The translations under genes were made by a program, and so were the position numbers. The notes under the pieces are model-generated. The model had not been told where the DNA came from and did not search any database. It saw only the letters and a program-made list of their open reading frames with translations. 64,000 nt of DNA. Origin: Brachycybe producta (taxonomy: Eukaryota > Arthropoda > Diplopoda > Playtdesmida > Andrognathidae). Below are positions 12,294 through 22,137 of the stretch, one piece after another (within the stretch, counting starts at the first letter, position 1; every line of letters starts with the position of its first letter). The stretch spans positions 2,163,688-2,227,687 of the forward strand of contig JAUPFP010000010.1 of the NCBI GenBank assembly GCA_036925085.1, written 5' to 3'.

Positions 12294-12805
12294 TTACAGT
12301 AGTAGTTTTTTGCTTTTGTTTTTTGCTTTCGCCCTTTTTCAAAATTGCCATGAGTTAATTTTCAAAAAACTAGGTAATTTTGCGCCCGAGACAAGCATAC
12401 AATTGGCGTTATCTTAGTATTATCATTCTATGTTTTCGCGCCCCTGAATTTTGTGCCTGAAGTAGGTGCCTCACTCCAGTTCCTTGTCCTTAGTTATGGC
12501 TCTGTCATTATTAAAATATTTTTTGAAACATCACCAATTATTCGAGTTTCTAAAATACTTTGACATTTTTTTCGTAATGTTTCTCACGACAAAAGTTTAG
12601 TTGAAAACCTTCAATTGTCTCAATGCCTCGGTGGTGAATTCATCTAGAAATCCACCTTAAGTTTCAAACGCGTAGCTTCTGTAGTTACCATGAGATATTC
12701 GATTTTAAACAATAGACTGTGCCACGAAAGTAGACTTTGATAATAAAATGGAGCGTTGGTTCTGAAACATAAACCGCTTACCAGTTTGGTCATTTGTTCT
12801 TTTTT
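12294..12805. other. Downstream flank of the exchanger (possible 3' UTR)
   Basis: Contains a partial foldback module near 12500-12650 (TTTCGTAATGTTTCT). The exchanger 3' UTR should lie here unless the stop-overlapping AATAAA is used; no second minus-strand signal stands out. Confidence 0.4.
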
Positions 12806-12811
12806 TTTATT
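12806..12811 (-). promoter_or_regulatory. Possible poly(A) signal overlapping the exchanger stop codon
   Basis: On the minus strand AATAAA begins with the final A of the TAA stop and is followed by a short A-run. If used it would leave almost no 3' UTR. It could be chance in AT-rich DNA, with the true signal further downstream (lower coordinates). Confidence 0.25.
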
Positions 12812-13054
12812 TAGAGAGGACAAACCCAGACCCCATATTCAAAAAGGAGGCTAACAGCGAGGAAGGCGAAGTAGAGAACAAACATGGAAATGCCCAAACC
12901 CTTGTTCATTCGCCATCGAAAACAAGCAATGGTCAAAATGACGAACAGGAGCATGAGGAAGAGTATGACGATCGAACAGGCCATTCCCTGGCTACTGACC
13001 GGCACAGGTTTGCCCATATGGATCATTCCATACAAGAACCATGGTAAAGGCAAC
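12811..13054 (-). CDS. SLC24A-like: Exchanger last coding exon: C-terminal helices and stop
   Basis: Last coding exon, 244 bp with stop TAA (complement of 12811-12813). It begins [20 protein letters not shown], then the helix [20 protein letters not shown], then [19 protein letters not shown] and the tail YGVWVCPL. Family members end with a similar short cysteine-proline tail, so the protein looks complete at this end. An AATAAA overlaps the last base of the stop codon. The acceptor (AG, complement of 13055-13056) is preceded by a CTG-repeat-rich tract. Confidence 0.95.
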
Positions 13055-13080
13055 CTTAGAAGACCAAAGCAGCAACAGCA

Positions 13081-13112
<32 letters not shown>

Positions 13113-16100
13113 AGAGAAGAAGAAAAAGATGAAGAAAAAAAAGAAACAAGAACAGAAGAAATATGAAAACAAAACACTTGATAAAAAGAAAATACGAAAC
13201 TACGAAAACTAGAAGTCGATGATTTATTGATATACATGTATATATACTCACCCAACTGTAACATCAAATATGTTGCTTCCAATAGAACTGGAAACGGCCA
13301 TGTCCCCCAAACCTTTACGAGCAACGATAACACTTGTGATAAGATCAGGAATTGAGGTTCCTGCTGCCAGAAAAGTCAGTCCCATCACCTAAATTCACAA
13401 GAATATAATATAATACATGATTAGGGTTGAAAAAAAATCCAGTTTTTTTTTGGGGGGGGGGGGGGAATATTCAAATATATCAGGATGTAACGAAGGCATT
13501 CCACAACTTAACATTGTCAAAATTTCAGGCACTGCTCCTTCGCCAAAATAAAAAAACGTCTTTGAAACTATTTTTGAATACTATTTTGTAACAGTTAAAA
13601 TACTATAAATAAAAAGCGATTTCAAAATAGAAATACATTATTTAATGGATGTATTTAAAATGCTCCCCCCAATATTGCTTACAGAATATTTGTGTTTGCT
13701 GTTGAGGGCAAAACAGTTTCATTTTTGTTGTTCATTAGAATTTGTTGCAACTAAATTGAACCAATAGAAACACAACCCTTCAAGGTTGAGGGGGATCTTG
13801 CTAAAACTTTAGAATGATGCTATGTCATCGATCAAGGTAACTAGTATGTAGATTAGTGATGAGTTTCACGAGTTAAGGCAAACAGGAGCCGACGCCTCGG
13901 TAGTGCAATGGGAAGATCTCCGATTGCAGTGTTGGGGGTCCCGGGTTCGAATCCTGGCAAGGGCATGGATGTTTGTGTTGTCTTGGTTTGACTTGTATTA
14001 CCTATTGACTTGGCTTTGACATTTGACTTGGATTTGTAAACTAACTTGTGGTTGGAACATGGGATTTGTGTTGATTTGTAATGTATTGAGTTTGTATTGA
14101 AGATTTGACTTGTGTATGTAAAATGGTCCTTGTATTGAAACTGTCTTGTATATCCCTGATATAACCTCGATGTTGATGGGGACGTAACGCAACAAATAAA
14201 AAAAAAGGCAAACAGGAAAAAGTACGTTTCAAAAAAACCTGGTTAAAGGCTAGAGATCTAAAATGTGCAAGAATAAGTTTCGCCTGCCAGTTTGATTTCT
14301 AGCTGCTAACCAGGTTCTTTGCCTCAAAAATTGCCATGCCTCACATATACATATTAATGGCGCTTTGTACACGCATTGGGATTCTCCGGTTGTATAAACC
14401 AGCACATTTATTTGATGGTTAATCCAACCATGTGACATCACACTGGTAGAAAAAATTTTATTAATTAAACTATTAGAACGTTTATACCTGCTAACCTCGG
14501 TAGCACAATGAGAAAGGTCTCCGATTGTGGTGCTGGGAGTCCCGGGTTCGAATCCTGGCGAGTGCATGGACGTTTGTTTGTGTTCTGCTTTGATTTGATT
14601 TGTAATGCAATATTGACTTGGAATGGAAAAAGTGACTTATGTTTGAAGAATTGTCTTGTACATGTATGTCCCGGAAATGACAAGTGATGTTTGATGGGGA
14701 CGTTAAGAAACTAATAAACAAACTATCTGCTAAATCTCATTAAAGCTGTTGAACCTTGGGGCATTAGTGCTTGCTGCTTTTTGCGAGTGGCAAGAAACAA
14801 AGAAAAATAAATGCAATACTTTTACTGCAATTACTTTTTTGAAGTTATTGCTTTGTATGGTCCTTGAAAGTCTGTTGGGCTCTCCTTAGTTCATTTCAGT
14901 TCTTTTCAGGGCATCTAGAAGACTTTCATTTTTAGCCATTTTTATGCATGGCTTCCAAGCATAGTTAGCTTAAGCTAAGTTAGGTTATTTCAAGATAGGC
15001 TTGATGAAAGGCGCATGGGGGCAGAGCCCCCAGTGTGAAAAAAAAATCATATGATATAATTAAAAATGATTTAGGTTAGGTTGCACGGATGTTATCATAT
15101 GTCCAAAAACATTTAAAAACTCGTCTTCACATGAAAACATAGTGAATGCCAAAAGCCAAGTAAAAATCGGGGACATTTAGCTGCATTTTAGTAGCATCCC
15201 CAACTTATTTTGTCGGGACATTGGGACAGAAGTTTGATAAACCGACACGAATGGGATCCCTAAAAAAGTCTAAAAACAAGTGTCGTACAATATTTCGACG
15301 TAAAACGAAAGCTACAATTACTTAGATCATGTCATGTAAAAATAAAACGAAGACAACGAGACGTCTTACCTCATTGGGAATGCTCATCGTCTCACCGGCC
15401 AACGAAGCCCACCACACCATCAGGTACGAGAAGGCTGCAATCCAAACAATGCTCCCAATAAATGTTAACGCATAGTATTTTTTCTTTTCCTAGACAATAA
15501 AATAAAATTTATAAAGCTCAACTTAAAATGAGTAAAAAAATTTAAATGGTTTATTAGAATGGTAGTAGTGGTGATGTTTACTTCTCTTCGAGTGTCTGGT
15601 AAAGTCAGCCACAACGGTAATATAATGGGAATTAACAACATGTAAGTAATTCGTTTCCGATTTGTGTCCGGCCATCTCATGTTTAACGGTTCCTTGTTTT
15701 CATCCATATCTCCTGCCTAAAACACAAATGTACATCTAGAGTTATTATTATTATTATTGCTAACTTTCACGACAAAAACGTAAAAAACCACTCTGCGTTT
15801 CAGAAAGTTAACGCGTAAATGGATACAGCAAAGGGCTTTCCGTGCCAATATATTTAAATAATTAAGTATTTAAAGACTTTATTAACTTATAAGAGGAACT
15901 TTTTCATTCAACTTAAGGCGGCTTTATAGATATTTATTTTGCTTCTGTCTCATCGGACGGCGACACTGCAGTGGCTAACGCTATGCCACATAGACATTTT
16001 TGTAAAATTTGAACGAAAAAATGTCAAGCGACCATACTTTTTTTTAGAAACAACATTAGGCAGAAACCCAATTTGTTTTCAAAACGGTAAAAGATTATGC

Positions 16101-18312
16101 TAAATGTTTTTTCATGGCAATATCTTAAAAATAAACATTTTATAACAATTTGAAAATGACTCGTGTTTTGGTTTTTTCCATCGACGATTCGACATGTCAT
16201 GAAAAACTATTTTGGCCTTTTTCAAACTGTTGTAAATAGTTTATTTTTTAAAGATACCAATGTTACCATCGTGAAAAACCTTTTAGCATTATCACCAACT
16301 ATTCTAGTTTCTAAAACAATTTAATTCTTTTCGTAATGTTTTTTGCTGAAAAACGTTCGCTTGAAAAATATAAGGTTTCTCAAAACCACGGGTGGGGAAA
16401 GAGACCTTTTAGGAAACATAATAGCCACTGCAGTGGCGCCATCCCGAGGAACAAAAGCAAAATAAATATATATACAGCCACATTGAGATATGGTTTTAAA
16501 GTGTAAACGCCTCTCGAACATCGATTACTATCTCTTCCTTGTAGAAAAAGAAGAGAAACTTAAATATGTTTTAGAAACTAGAAGGGTGGTCAAAGTGGAA
16601 AATGTCGGAACTCTTCTACTTTATATTACACTTTCAATGTCTTGTTAAAATCATAATTAAAAAAAAACGCTGAAATAAGAAAGTAAAGCCAAGATTCAAG
16701 ATGGATACTTTGTAATTGAACTTCAACTAGAACCCTCCGGAGTTCCTCTGTGTTGGAACCCAGTTCAGGGTGTTAAACGTTAGGCATGTACTATTCCGAG
16801 CGCCAAGGCGCACCTAACATGCACCTTGTTTGAGAATAATTACTTTGGGAAACTGGCCCCGGGAACCTCTCAAAATGTGGAGACTCTAGGAGCCTTTCAA
16901 AACTATGAAGCCATATGGGAGACTTTCCAAACTGTGAAGCCCTCGGGACCCTTTCAAAAGTGAGATACCATCGGGAGCTTCTTGAACATGAGAGTTCATT
17001 GAAACTGTGCCAGGAGGCTCTCAAAATGTAGATGCCCCCCCCCCCCCGGGCTGAGAACCTCCAGAAATTTGGAGACTCTCGGAAGCCTCTCAAAAGTATG
17101 AAGCCATTGGGAGACTCAAAACTAAGAAGCCCCTTAGAGCCTCTATAAAGTGTGAGGCCTTCGAAAGCCTCTCGAAATTCGGTGGCGCCCAGAACGTCTT
17201 GCAAAACTGAAATGTGAATTTATGTTAACCAAAATTGAACAGCTACTTAAAAATTCAAATGTATAGTTTTACATCTTTGGACCGGATTTAGCAAGTTCCA
17301 ATCCTGAAATACTTGAAAAATAGCCAACACAAACGTTTTTGTTTTTAATACAAAACGTGAAGTTAAAATGAACTTACCATGCTCCCTGCACCTCCGGCAG
17401 AGGTCACGTGATTGGCCACGTGATTCAGTTGATTAGCCGATTCTGTCATCACCATTCCTTTCTCGCCTCTAATAGACACCACGCTGTCCGTATGTTGAAA
17501 CTCGCAATCAGAAATATTCTCCACATCTTGACTGCACTGACCACTATCCGAAATAGGATGTCCCTGTGAATCCGATTCGCTACCTCCGGCCGTAGTTGTT
17601 GCAGTTCCCGGAGTTGTGGTCGAGGTTGCATTGGTCGCTCGAGTCGCATCCAGAAGGACTTTGAGCGAGGCAATGGCGTGAATCTGAGTGGACTTCTCGT
17701 CGATTCTTCCTTCTGATTTAAAACAAAAAAAAATAACAGGGAAGGAGGAGGAGAACAAAAAAAAAGTCAATAAAAGAAGTTGACCACTCGATAAAATATA
17801 TATCACGATCAAACTGTGGAACTTTGAAGAAAGTCATTGGTCAAGATTTTGCTGGGGCTCTTATATGCACAATAACATTGTTTCTTACGTATGTGCGTGT
17901 CGAACAAAATAATGTTCGAATACCATTACAGTGTGTATACAAGTGTCCATAAACTGGGGCCGGCTCCAATTTAGAACACACAAACATTCCATTTGCTTTA
18001 TCGACCAGTTACTACTACTGCACTTACAATAGAAAACAACAATAACAATAACCTCCCCCCCCCCTCAAAAACATAATAAAAAAGAAGGTCCATTTGATTT
18101 CACATAATCTGAACTTCTTAAGACATCATTTTCCTCCCCATTTTTTTTTTGTTTTCTCATAATAATAATAAAAAAAAAACCCGAATCTTACGTTGGTCAT
18201 CGTTTAAAGGGTCAATGGAATGAATCATCAACTGCAGTAGTCCATGTCTGAATTTACTACCTCCAGCATGAATAATTGGAGTACTCGATCTACGATGAGA
18301 GACTCCAGTTTC
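12811..18312 (-). CDS. SLC24A-like: K+-dependent Na+/Ca2+ exchanger, C-terminal half (six exons, partial gene)
   Basis: Six minus-strand exons join to 1092 bp, giving 363 codons and a stop. Exons in order are 18312-18192, 17712-17378, 15716-15582, 15489-15370, 13388-13252 and 13054-12811. All introns are GT-AG and the frame is continuous. The family exports Ca2+ together with K+ in exchange for Na+ at the plasma membrane. What is visible is the end of the large cytosolic loop, hydrophobic segments of the second membrane cluster, the alpha-2 repeat ([10 protein letters not shown] and [10 protein letters not shown]) and a C-terminus ending in VCPL. Both alpha-2 aspartates corresponding to Asp548 and Asp575 of human NCKX2 are present; Asp575 is linked to potassium dependence, so this protein is probably K+-dependent. 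The N-terminal half with the alpha-1 repeat was not found. The paralogue cannot be assigned from this half. Confidence 0.95.
13072..13112 (-). repeat. CTG (CAG) trinucleotide tract next to a 3' splice site
   Basis: The plus strand reads AGCAGCAACAGCACAGCAGC and further CAG units, then TAG units. On the transcribed strand this is CTG/CTA repeats merged into the pyrimidine-rich tract upstream of the last exchanger exon, about 18-58 nt from the acceptor, inside a 197-bp intron. Confidence 0.85.
13252..13388 (-). CDS. SLC24A-like: Exchanger exon: alpha-2 repeat
   Basis: A 137-bp exon carrying almost the whole alpha-2 repeat: [37 protein letters not shown] and SNIFDVTVG. The aspartates in GTSIPD and SNIFD are the cation-coordinating residues known from mutagenesis of human NCKX2. 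The exon ends with two bases of the final glycine codon, completed by the first base of the last exon. Donor GTGAGT is the complement of 13246-13251. Confidence 0.97.
13887..14205 (+). mobile_element. tRNA-derived SINE, copy 1
   Basis: The head has an A-box-like TAGTGCAATGGG and a perfect B box GGTTCGAATCC about 40 bp downstream, as expected for an internal RNA polymerase III promoter. The body is a degenerate run of TTTGACTTG-like units, and the 3' part ends GATGTTGATGGGGACGT followed by an A-rich tail. It is about 320 bp, lies in an exchanger intron and is antisense to the gene. A functional tRNA is unlikely because the acceptor arms do not pair and a long body follows. Confidence 0.85.
14236..14315. 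repeat. Short foldback element
   Basis: Left arm ACCTGGTTAAAGGCTAGAG pairs with right arm CTAGCTGCTAACCAGGT around a loop of about 40 bp. A related hairpin with TTGGTTAGAGACTAGA and TTCTAGCCTCTAACC arms lies at 63600-63680. Confidence 0.6.
14488..14725 (+). mobile_element. tRNA-derived SINE, copy 2
   Basis: Same family and orientation as the copy at 13887: CCTCGGTAGCACAATGAG head, CCCGGGTTCGAATCCTGG B box, and 3' end GATGTTTGATGGGGACGT with an AATAAACAAAC tail. It is about 240 bp and lacks part of the TTTGACTTG-rich body. Confidence 0.85.
15370..15489 (-). CDS. SLC24A-like: Exchanger exon: membrane helix with SYLMVWWA signature
   Basis: A 120-bp, phase-0 exon of 40 codons: [19 protein letters not shown] followed by [19 protein letters not shown]. 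The segment [15 protein letters not shown] is nearly invariant in animal NCKX proteins and forms a membrane helix before the alpha-2 repeat. The donor GTAAGA is the complement of 15364-15369; the acceptor AG lies at 15490-15491. Confidence 0.95.
15582..15716 (-). CDS. SLC24A-like: Exchanger exon: first helix of second membrane cluster
   Basis: A 135-bp, phase-0 exon of 45 codons running [17 protein letters not shown] onward. An acidic end of loop with the family-typical (L/M)xWP motif is followed by a hydrophobic helix [20 protein letters not shown], where NCKX proteins have FPLWxTLPD. The donor is GTAAAC (complement of 15576-15581). The intron to the next exon is only 92 bp. Confidence 0.93.
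15903..16515. mobile_element. TTAA-type foldback element
   Basis: Left end TTAAGGCGGCTTTATAGATA, then TTTATTTTGCTTCTGT and CACTGCAGTGGCTA. The right half carries the inverted counterparts TAGCCACTGCAGTGGC, AAAGCAAAATAAATATAT and CAGCCACATT. About 610 bp with no ORF. The same end modules recur at 28990-29470 and 55133-56213. Confidence 0.7.
16850..17195. repeat. Degenerate minisatellite (unit roughly 33-40 bp)
   Basis: Repeated modules of the form GAGCCTCTCAAAA-TGTGAAGCC-CTCGG recur about nine to ten times with strong divergence and one poly-C interruption (about 17034). GC-richer than the surrounding intron. Confidence 0.65.
17378..17712 (-). CDS. SLC24A-like: Exchanger exon: Ser/Thr-rich cytosolic loop
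   Basis: A 335-bp exon encoding about 112 residues of the variable cytosolic loop. It opens with [20 protein letters not shown], then a Thr/Ala/Gly-rich stretch, then Ser/Asp/Glu-rich sequence ending AGGAGSM at the donor GTAAGT (complement of 17372-17377). It fills the position of the poorly conserved loop between the two membrane clusters. The acceptor is a tandem CAGAAG, so two acceptors 3 nt apart could change the junction by one residue. Function of this stretch is not evident from sequence. Confidence 0.85.
17713..18191 (-). other. Short exchanger intron
   Basis: A 479-bp intron with a poly-C run near 18053 and A/T runs. I see no element boundaries. Confidence 0.8.
18192..18312 (-). CDS. 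SLC24A-like: Exchanger exon: loop segment with [12 protein letters not shown] motif
   Basis: A 121-bp exon. The acceptor is AG at plus positions 18313-18314 and the donor GTAAGA is the complement of 18186-18191. It starts in phase 0 and leaves one base for the next exon. The product contains [18 protein letters not shown], the conserved membrane-proximal part of the NCKX cytosolic loop (family pattern LMIHxxDPL). This is the most upstream exon I can find; what precedes it is unknown. Confidence 0.9.
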
Positions 18313-18884
18313 CTACAACAACAAAAGAAACGCAAGACAAAAAAAAACCCAATCAGAATCAATGATTTTTTTTTTCAATTTTGTGTTTTATATTTCTTCC
18401 ATTTTCACTGTCAATAGACTTGAATAGAAATTAATGAATACATTAATTAAAAGTGTTTCAGAAACTAGAAGAGTATACGCCAAGATATATACCACACATG
18501 CAGAAGAAGAAAAAAAACCTGTCTAATTTAAATAATTCCATTTAGCATAAAGGTAATCAGAAAAAAAAAGATGAAATGTTTCAACTTCTTCTCTATTCTG
18601 ACATGCGTAATTAACATTTTATCAGCCAACAACTAACTATAAACAGTTCTTCAAATACTGTATAGCATGCCTCCTCCTTCGTATTCTTTCTGTGTACTTT
18701 CATATAAATTCAAAAAAAAAATGTCCTCGTGTTTTCTTACGGTAATGTACTAATGTGCGAGAACCCCCCTTGTGCACGCGAAAGAAAGTAGAAATGTTAT
18801 AGTTGAAACTTGTGATTTTTCTTGATTTCTACTTTTTGTTTTCTACGTGTTTTTTATGCATCTCTCTGGATCCAGCCCTAGCTG
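18313..18884. other. Sequence upstream of the first visible exchanger exon
   Basis: AT-rich, with a diverged foldback module near 18690-18880 (AGAAAGTAGAAATG / CATTTCTACTTT type). Presumably intron of the exchanger; no upstream exon was recognised. Confidence 0.5.
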
Positions 18885-19205
18885 ATTCACGAACTATATG
18901 ATTATTCTGTTTTTCAGGAGCAAAACTAAAGAGAAATTAGAAGGCGCTTTAGAAATTAGAAGAGTAAGCTCAATCACTTAAGGGTATTTTCATGTTGATA
19001 TCTTTTAAAATAAACTTTTTATAGACAATAAATTAAAACAGCCATTAAAAAGCTTATTTTGAAAGATATCAACATGAAAATATCTTAAAAGTGATTGAGC
19101 CACCGGTCCAGTTTCTAAAACACAAATTTCTCTTCATTTTACACCTGAAAGACAGGGTAATCAAGAGTTCGAGGGGCGGGTTTACACTTTGAAACCACCT
19201 TAAGG
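18885..19205. mobile_element. TTAA-type foldback element, family F2, copy 1
   Basis: The inner arms GCTCAATCACTTAAGGGTAT / ATCTTAAAAGTGATTGAGC and CATGTTGATATCTTTTAAAA / GATATCAACATG are inverted. Outer modules GATTATTCTG, CAGTTTCTAAAACAC and TTTGAAACCACCTTAA follow. Related copies are at 20195-20570 and, partial, near 3760, 16500 and 21480-21700. Confidence 0.7.
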
Positions 19206-19372
19206 GATTTATCCTGTTCATATGTTAATGACTAAATTTAAAGGTGTTTTTTTTTTCTCTCTCTCTCCCATCATTGTTAGTTTTCAAATTATCATAAAAG
19301 GTTTATTTTAAAATATATATTCCTGAAATATGGAACGGATTAAACGTCTGTATGATGATACTGACTAATCAG

Positions 19373-19938
19373 TGTGACGCGGCTCGAAAGGGTTCCGAGT
19401 GAATCTGTTGGCGACTGGATGGTGGGCTAAAGCCTCTTTTCTGTGTGCCCACTGTTTGGGATATAAAACTTGAACACAACACACACAATTCTTGAGGTAG
19501 ATAAAACTCTTTACTGTTTGTTTACATTATCTCTCTTCTTATTTGTGGCTATACATAATAATATTTCTTCAGTACAACTCTAGAACTTGACTCTTAACTT
19601 TTAGTCAGAACTCTCGTTTAAGATCACTCTTTTCACTGTCCTCAAACATAAGTCTCCTAGCACCTTCGTTCGGTCTCTAGGGAGGGACGACTGTCACCTC
19701 AGGGCCCAATGAGTGGCCAACTGGGCCAATCATTGCCCAGGGCTGAGAATGTTACCTGTTAAGGAAAGGCATTTTTGGGACTCTTTTCCCAATTTCTCAC
19801 GGTTTTATACTCGGTTCCTCGAATTCATTGAAAATTCGGGCCACCCAAGTCTGGACATCTGTGCACCAAGGGGTGCCATGCTGACAGAAAGGAATTTCTA
19901 TGGGGTGTTCCACCATTCTGTAAATACAGGGTGTCACA
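19373..19938 (-). mobile_element. Solo LTR
   Basis: The plus strand begins TGTGACGCGG and ends GGGTGTCACA, so it has TG...CA ends. It is flanked by TCAG on both sides (19369-19372 and 19939-19942), a 4-bp target duplication. Read on minus it starts TGTGACACCC, like the LTR-like sequences at 45487 and 63693. No internal retroviral ORF, so a solo LTR is the simplest reading. Length 566 bp. Confidence 0.65.
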
Positions 19939-20194
19939 TCAGTATCATCATCATCGAAAGTGCGGCAATGAAAGAATTTTCAGGCCGATAAGAGTTCACT
20001 TTGTATAGGCCAGAAAATCGTTTAATTTGCGTGCTTTTTAATGGTGAAATCATCTGTATGCTATACAGAGGAATAGCCATAAAAATGAAAGGAAATGAAA
20101 AAAATTCATACTGATACACAGAGTGGACTCTGTATCGACTTGAAAATTCTTAAATTGCCACACTTTCTATGATGATACTGATTAGTCAGTTTTT
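19939..20194. other. Unassigned sequence flanking the solo LTR
   Basis: ATGATGATACTGA modules lie at 19352, 19943 (inverted) and about 20170, and ACTCTGTATCG-like pieces near 20120. This suggests the LTR landed in an older repeat; no ORF is convincing. Confidence 0.4.
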
Positions 20195-20570
20195 AAAAAA
20201 ACTTCTAAGGTGCTTTTAAAGTATAAACACTTCTCGAACTTTGATTATTCTGTCTTTAGCTGTAAAATGAAGAGAAACTTGAATGTGTTTTACAAACTAT
20301 AAAAGGGTATATATCTCAATCATTTAAAAAGACATTTTCATGTTGATATCTTTCAAAATAAAGCTTTTTATGTCATTTTGAAAATGACCCAACTACAACC
20401 GGACAATATTTATCAATTTTTCTCTCTATAAAAAAACTATTTTGAAAGATTTCACCATAAAAATACCCTAAAGTGATTGAGACACCCTTCTCTCATCTCT
20501 AAAAAAAACCTTCTAGTTTTATATTAATTTTGCAGACAGAATAATGATCACAGTTCGAAAATCAGCTGTT
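20195..20570. mobile_element. TTAA-type foldback element, family F2, copy 2
   Basis: Left modules AAGGTGCTTTTAAAG, GATTATTCTGTCTTTAG, CATGTTGATATCTTTCAAAA; right modules TTGAAAGATTTCACCATA, AAGTGATTGAGACACC and CAGACAGAATAATGATC are their inverses. Confidence 0.65.
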
Positions 20571-21479
20571 CATAAATCATCTTCACTAATATTCCAATTT
20601 CTAACAAGAGTCAAAATGTTTCTACCCATAGGCCTACCAGTAAAAAGCTTTCTTTGTAAATACTGTATATATCAACATTCAAAGACCTTTGTGGCATGTT
20701 TCATTTAAATCTCCTCCTTTCTAAAGCCTAGAATAACCAACCCCAGGTTCCATTTCCATTATTTCCTTTTTCCTTTACATGTTTTTTTTTTTCAATGGTT
20801 GGCTTTTATAAAACTTTCCAACCCACCTTGTAACATAATATTAAATGGCGTTTTATTTCTGTCAATTTAGTGACTACCATTCAAGTAAACCTCGAACATG
20901 GAATTTCAATTTGATTAAAGTTATTATCACTGATGGAAAAAAAGGCAGTCAGTCCAGATCAATTTTATCACTAACAAGAAGAAAACTGTTTGGAGTGTGT
21001 TTTGTGTTTGTGTGGATGGATGTGTGTGTGTGTGTGAGAGAGTCTAGGAGCCACTTCCTAAGTTCCACTCAAGCAGAACAATTTTCAAATGAATTCTGTA
21101 AATAAAGAGAAAAAGCTGAGGATGAAAAAGAAAGCAAAAAAAAAAAAAAAAAAGAGGTCGAGAGAAAGATGAAGAAAAAGACGAAAAAAGAAGCATTTTT
21201 TAAAAAAAGAGAAATGAAAACAATCTTAAGAATTTTATTAACAATAGGCCACTATATAATGTATATTAAAGTAGGAATATTTGCACAAATGCAAAGGGTG
21301 AACTCATTTAGGTTGATTTAAAACATGTTTTTCATTAAAATCAACTTGATTTAAAATATTTTTTTAATACAAATCCACTTGATTGGCGATTTAATTTAAT
21401 TGATTTGTTTTTCATTCAAATCAATCGCTACTTAAACCAATTGATTTTTAGTTCATTAAATTTTTTAGTGGATTTAAGT
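20571..21479. other. AT-rich non-coding sequence
   Basis: Poly-A tract near 21135-21153, GT-rich stretch near 21020-21040, and TTGATTTAA-rich sequence at 21310-21480 resembling hAT subterminal repeats. The plus ORF at 20845 has no recognisable domain. Confidence 0.5.
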
Positions 21480-21719
21480 TGATTTTAAAGTGTGTAAAAA
21501 GCCTCTAGAGCTTTTGATTATTCTGTCTTTCAGGCGCAAAATGAAGAAACACTAGGGAAGTGTTTTAGAAACTAGAAGGGTAACTCAATCACTTAATGGT
21601 ATTTTTATGTTGATATCTTTCAAAATAAGCTTTTTATGTGAGTTTGAAAATGACCCGATATTTGTTTTTTAATTTTTTGTCCAGAAAATTTTTTGAAAGA
21701 CAACATTTGGTTAAACAAT

Positions 21720-22060
21720 GGAACTTTCTTGCAGAGCACCAAAATAAACTTGCATTTCGAGGCTCTTAATTTTCTGACAATGAGAATGTTCTTAATGTTC
21801 TGCACCAGAACACAATTGCAATTGCTATTGCGATTATATCTTCGGGTTTTGACAATGCATCTGGCATGCTGCTGCAATTTGGCTTTTGTCCCTCAGCCAC
21901 AAGCCTTCTTGGCTGCTTTACAGAGTCATTTTTGAAATTCAAATTCAAATGTGCGATCCAGACCCATGCACTTTTGTTAGTCTGAACACACGCGACCAAT
22001 TCCAAGTTTGTCCATTCAAAATTTTCGAAGCCAAAACTGACTGGTGCATTTGATGGATTT
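21720..22060 (+). repeat. Dispersed repeat D1, copy 1
   Basis: GCTCTTAATTTTCTGACAAT, CTGCACCAGAA, TTTTGACAATGCAT and GCATGCTGC...CAATT, then CACAAGCCTTCTTGG, occur in the same order in the inverted copy at 25312-25450. Parts of the spacing differ. No intact ORF; the nature of the element is unknown. Confidence 0.6.
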
Positions 22061-22137
22061 CGTTAATTCAATTCAATTTTTATTGCTATTCAATCTTGGC
22101 TAGAACTATTTCCTGCGCCAAAGTTTTTCACTTCAAT

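Larger units (their letters stand above)
13389..15369 (-). other. Exchanger intron with two SINEs and a small hairpin
   Basis: A 1981-bp intron. Besides the two SINEs and the hairpin it holds a poly-G run near 13447, an AGGGTTGAAAAAAAATCC stretch near 13434 resembling one end of the local hAT-like elements, and unassigned AT-rich sequence. Confidence 0.8.
15717..17377 (-). other. Exchanger intron with foldback element and minisatellite
   Basis: A 1661-bp intron occupied mainly by the TTAA-type foldback element and by a degenerate minisatellite, with AT-rich filler between them and a partial foldback copy near 16500-16620. Confidence 0.8.

Noticed and set aside
12811-13251. Exchanger exon extended through the 197-bp intron
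   Set aside because: Reading on from the alpha-2 exon meets TGA directly after the donor; GT and AG sites and homology define a normal intron. The Leu-rich translation comes from the CTG/CTT tract.
13887-13970. Functional tRNA gene
   Set aside because: A and B boxes are present but the arms do not fold as a mature tRNA and a shared SINE body and tail follow.
16791-17204. 137-residue minus-strand ORF
   Set aside because: Coincides with the degenerate minisatellite and has no recognisable domain or splice context.
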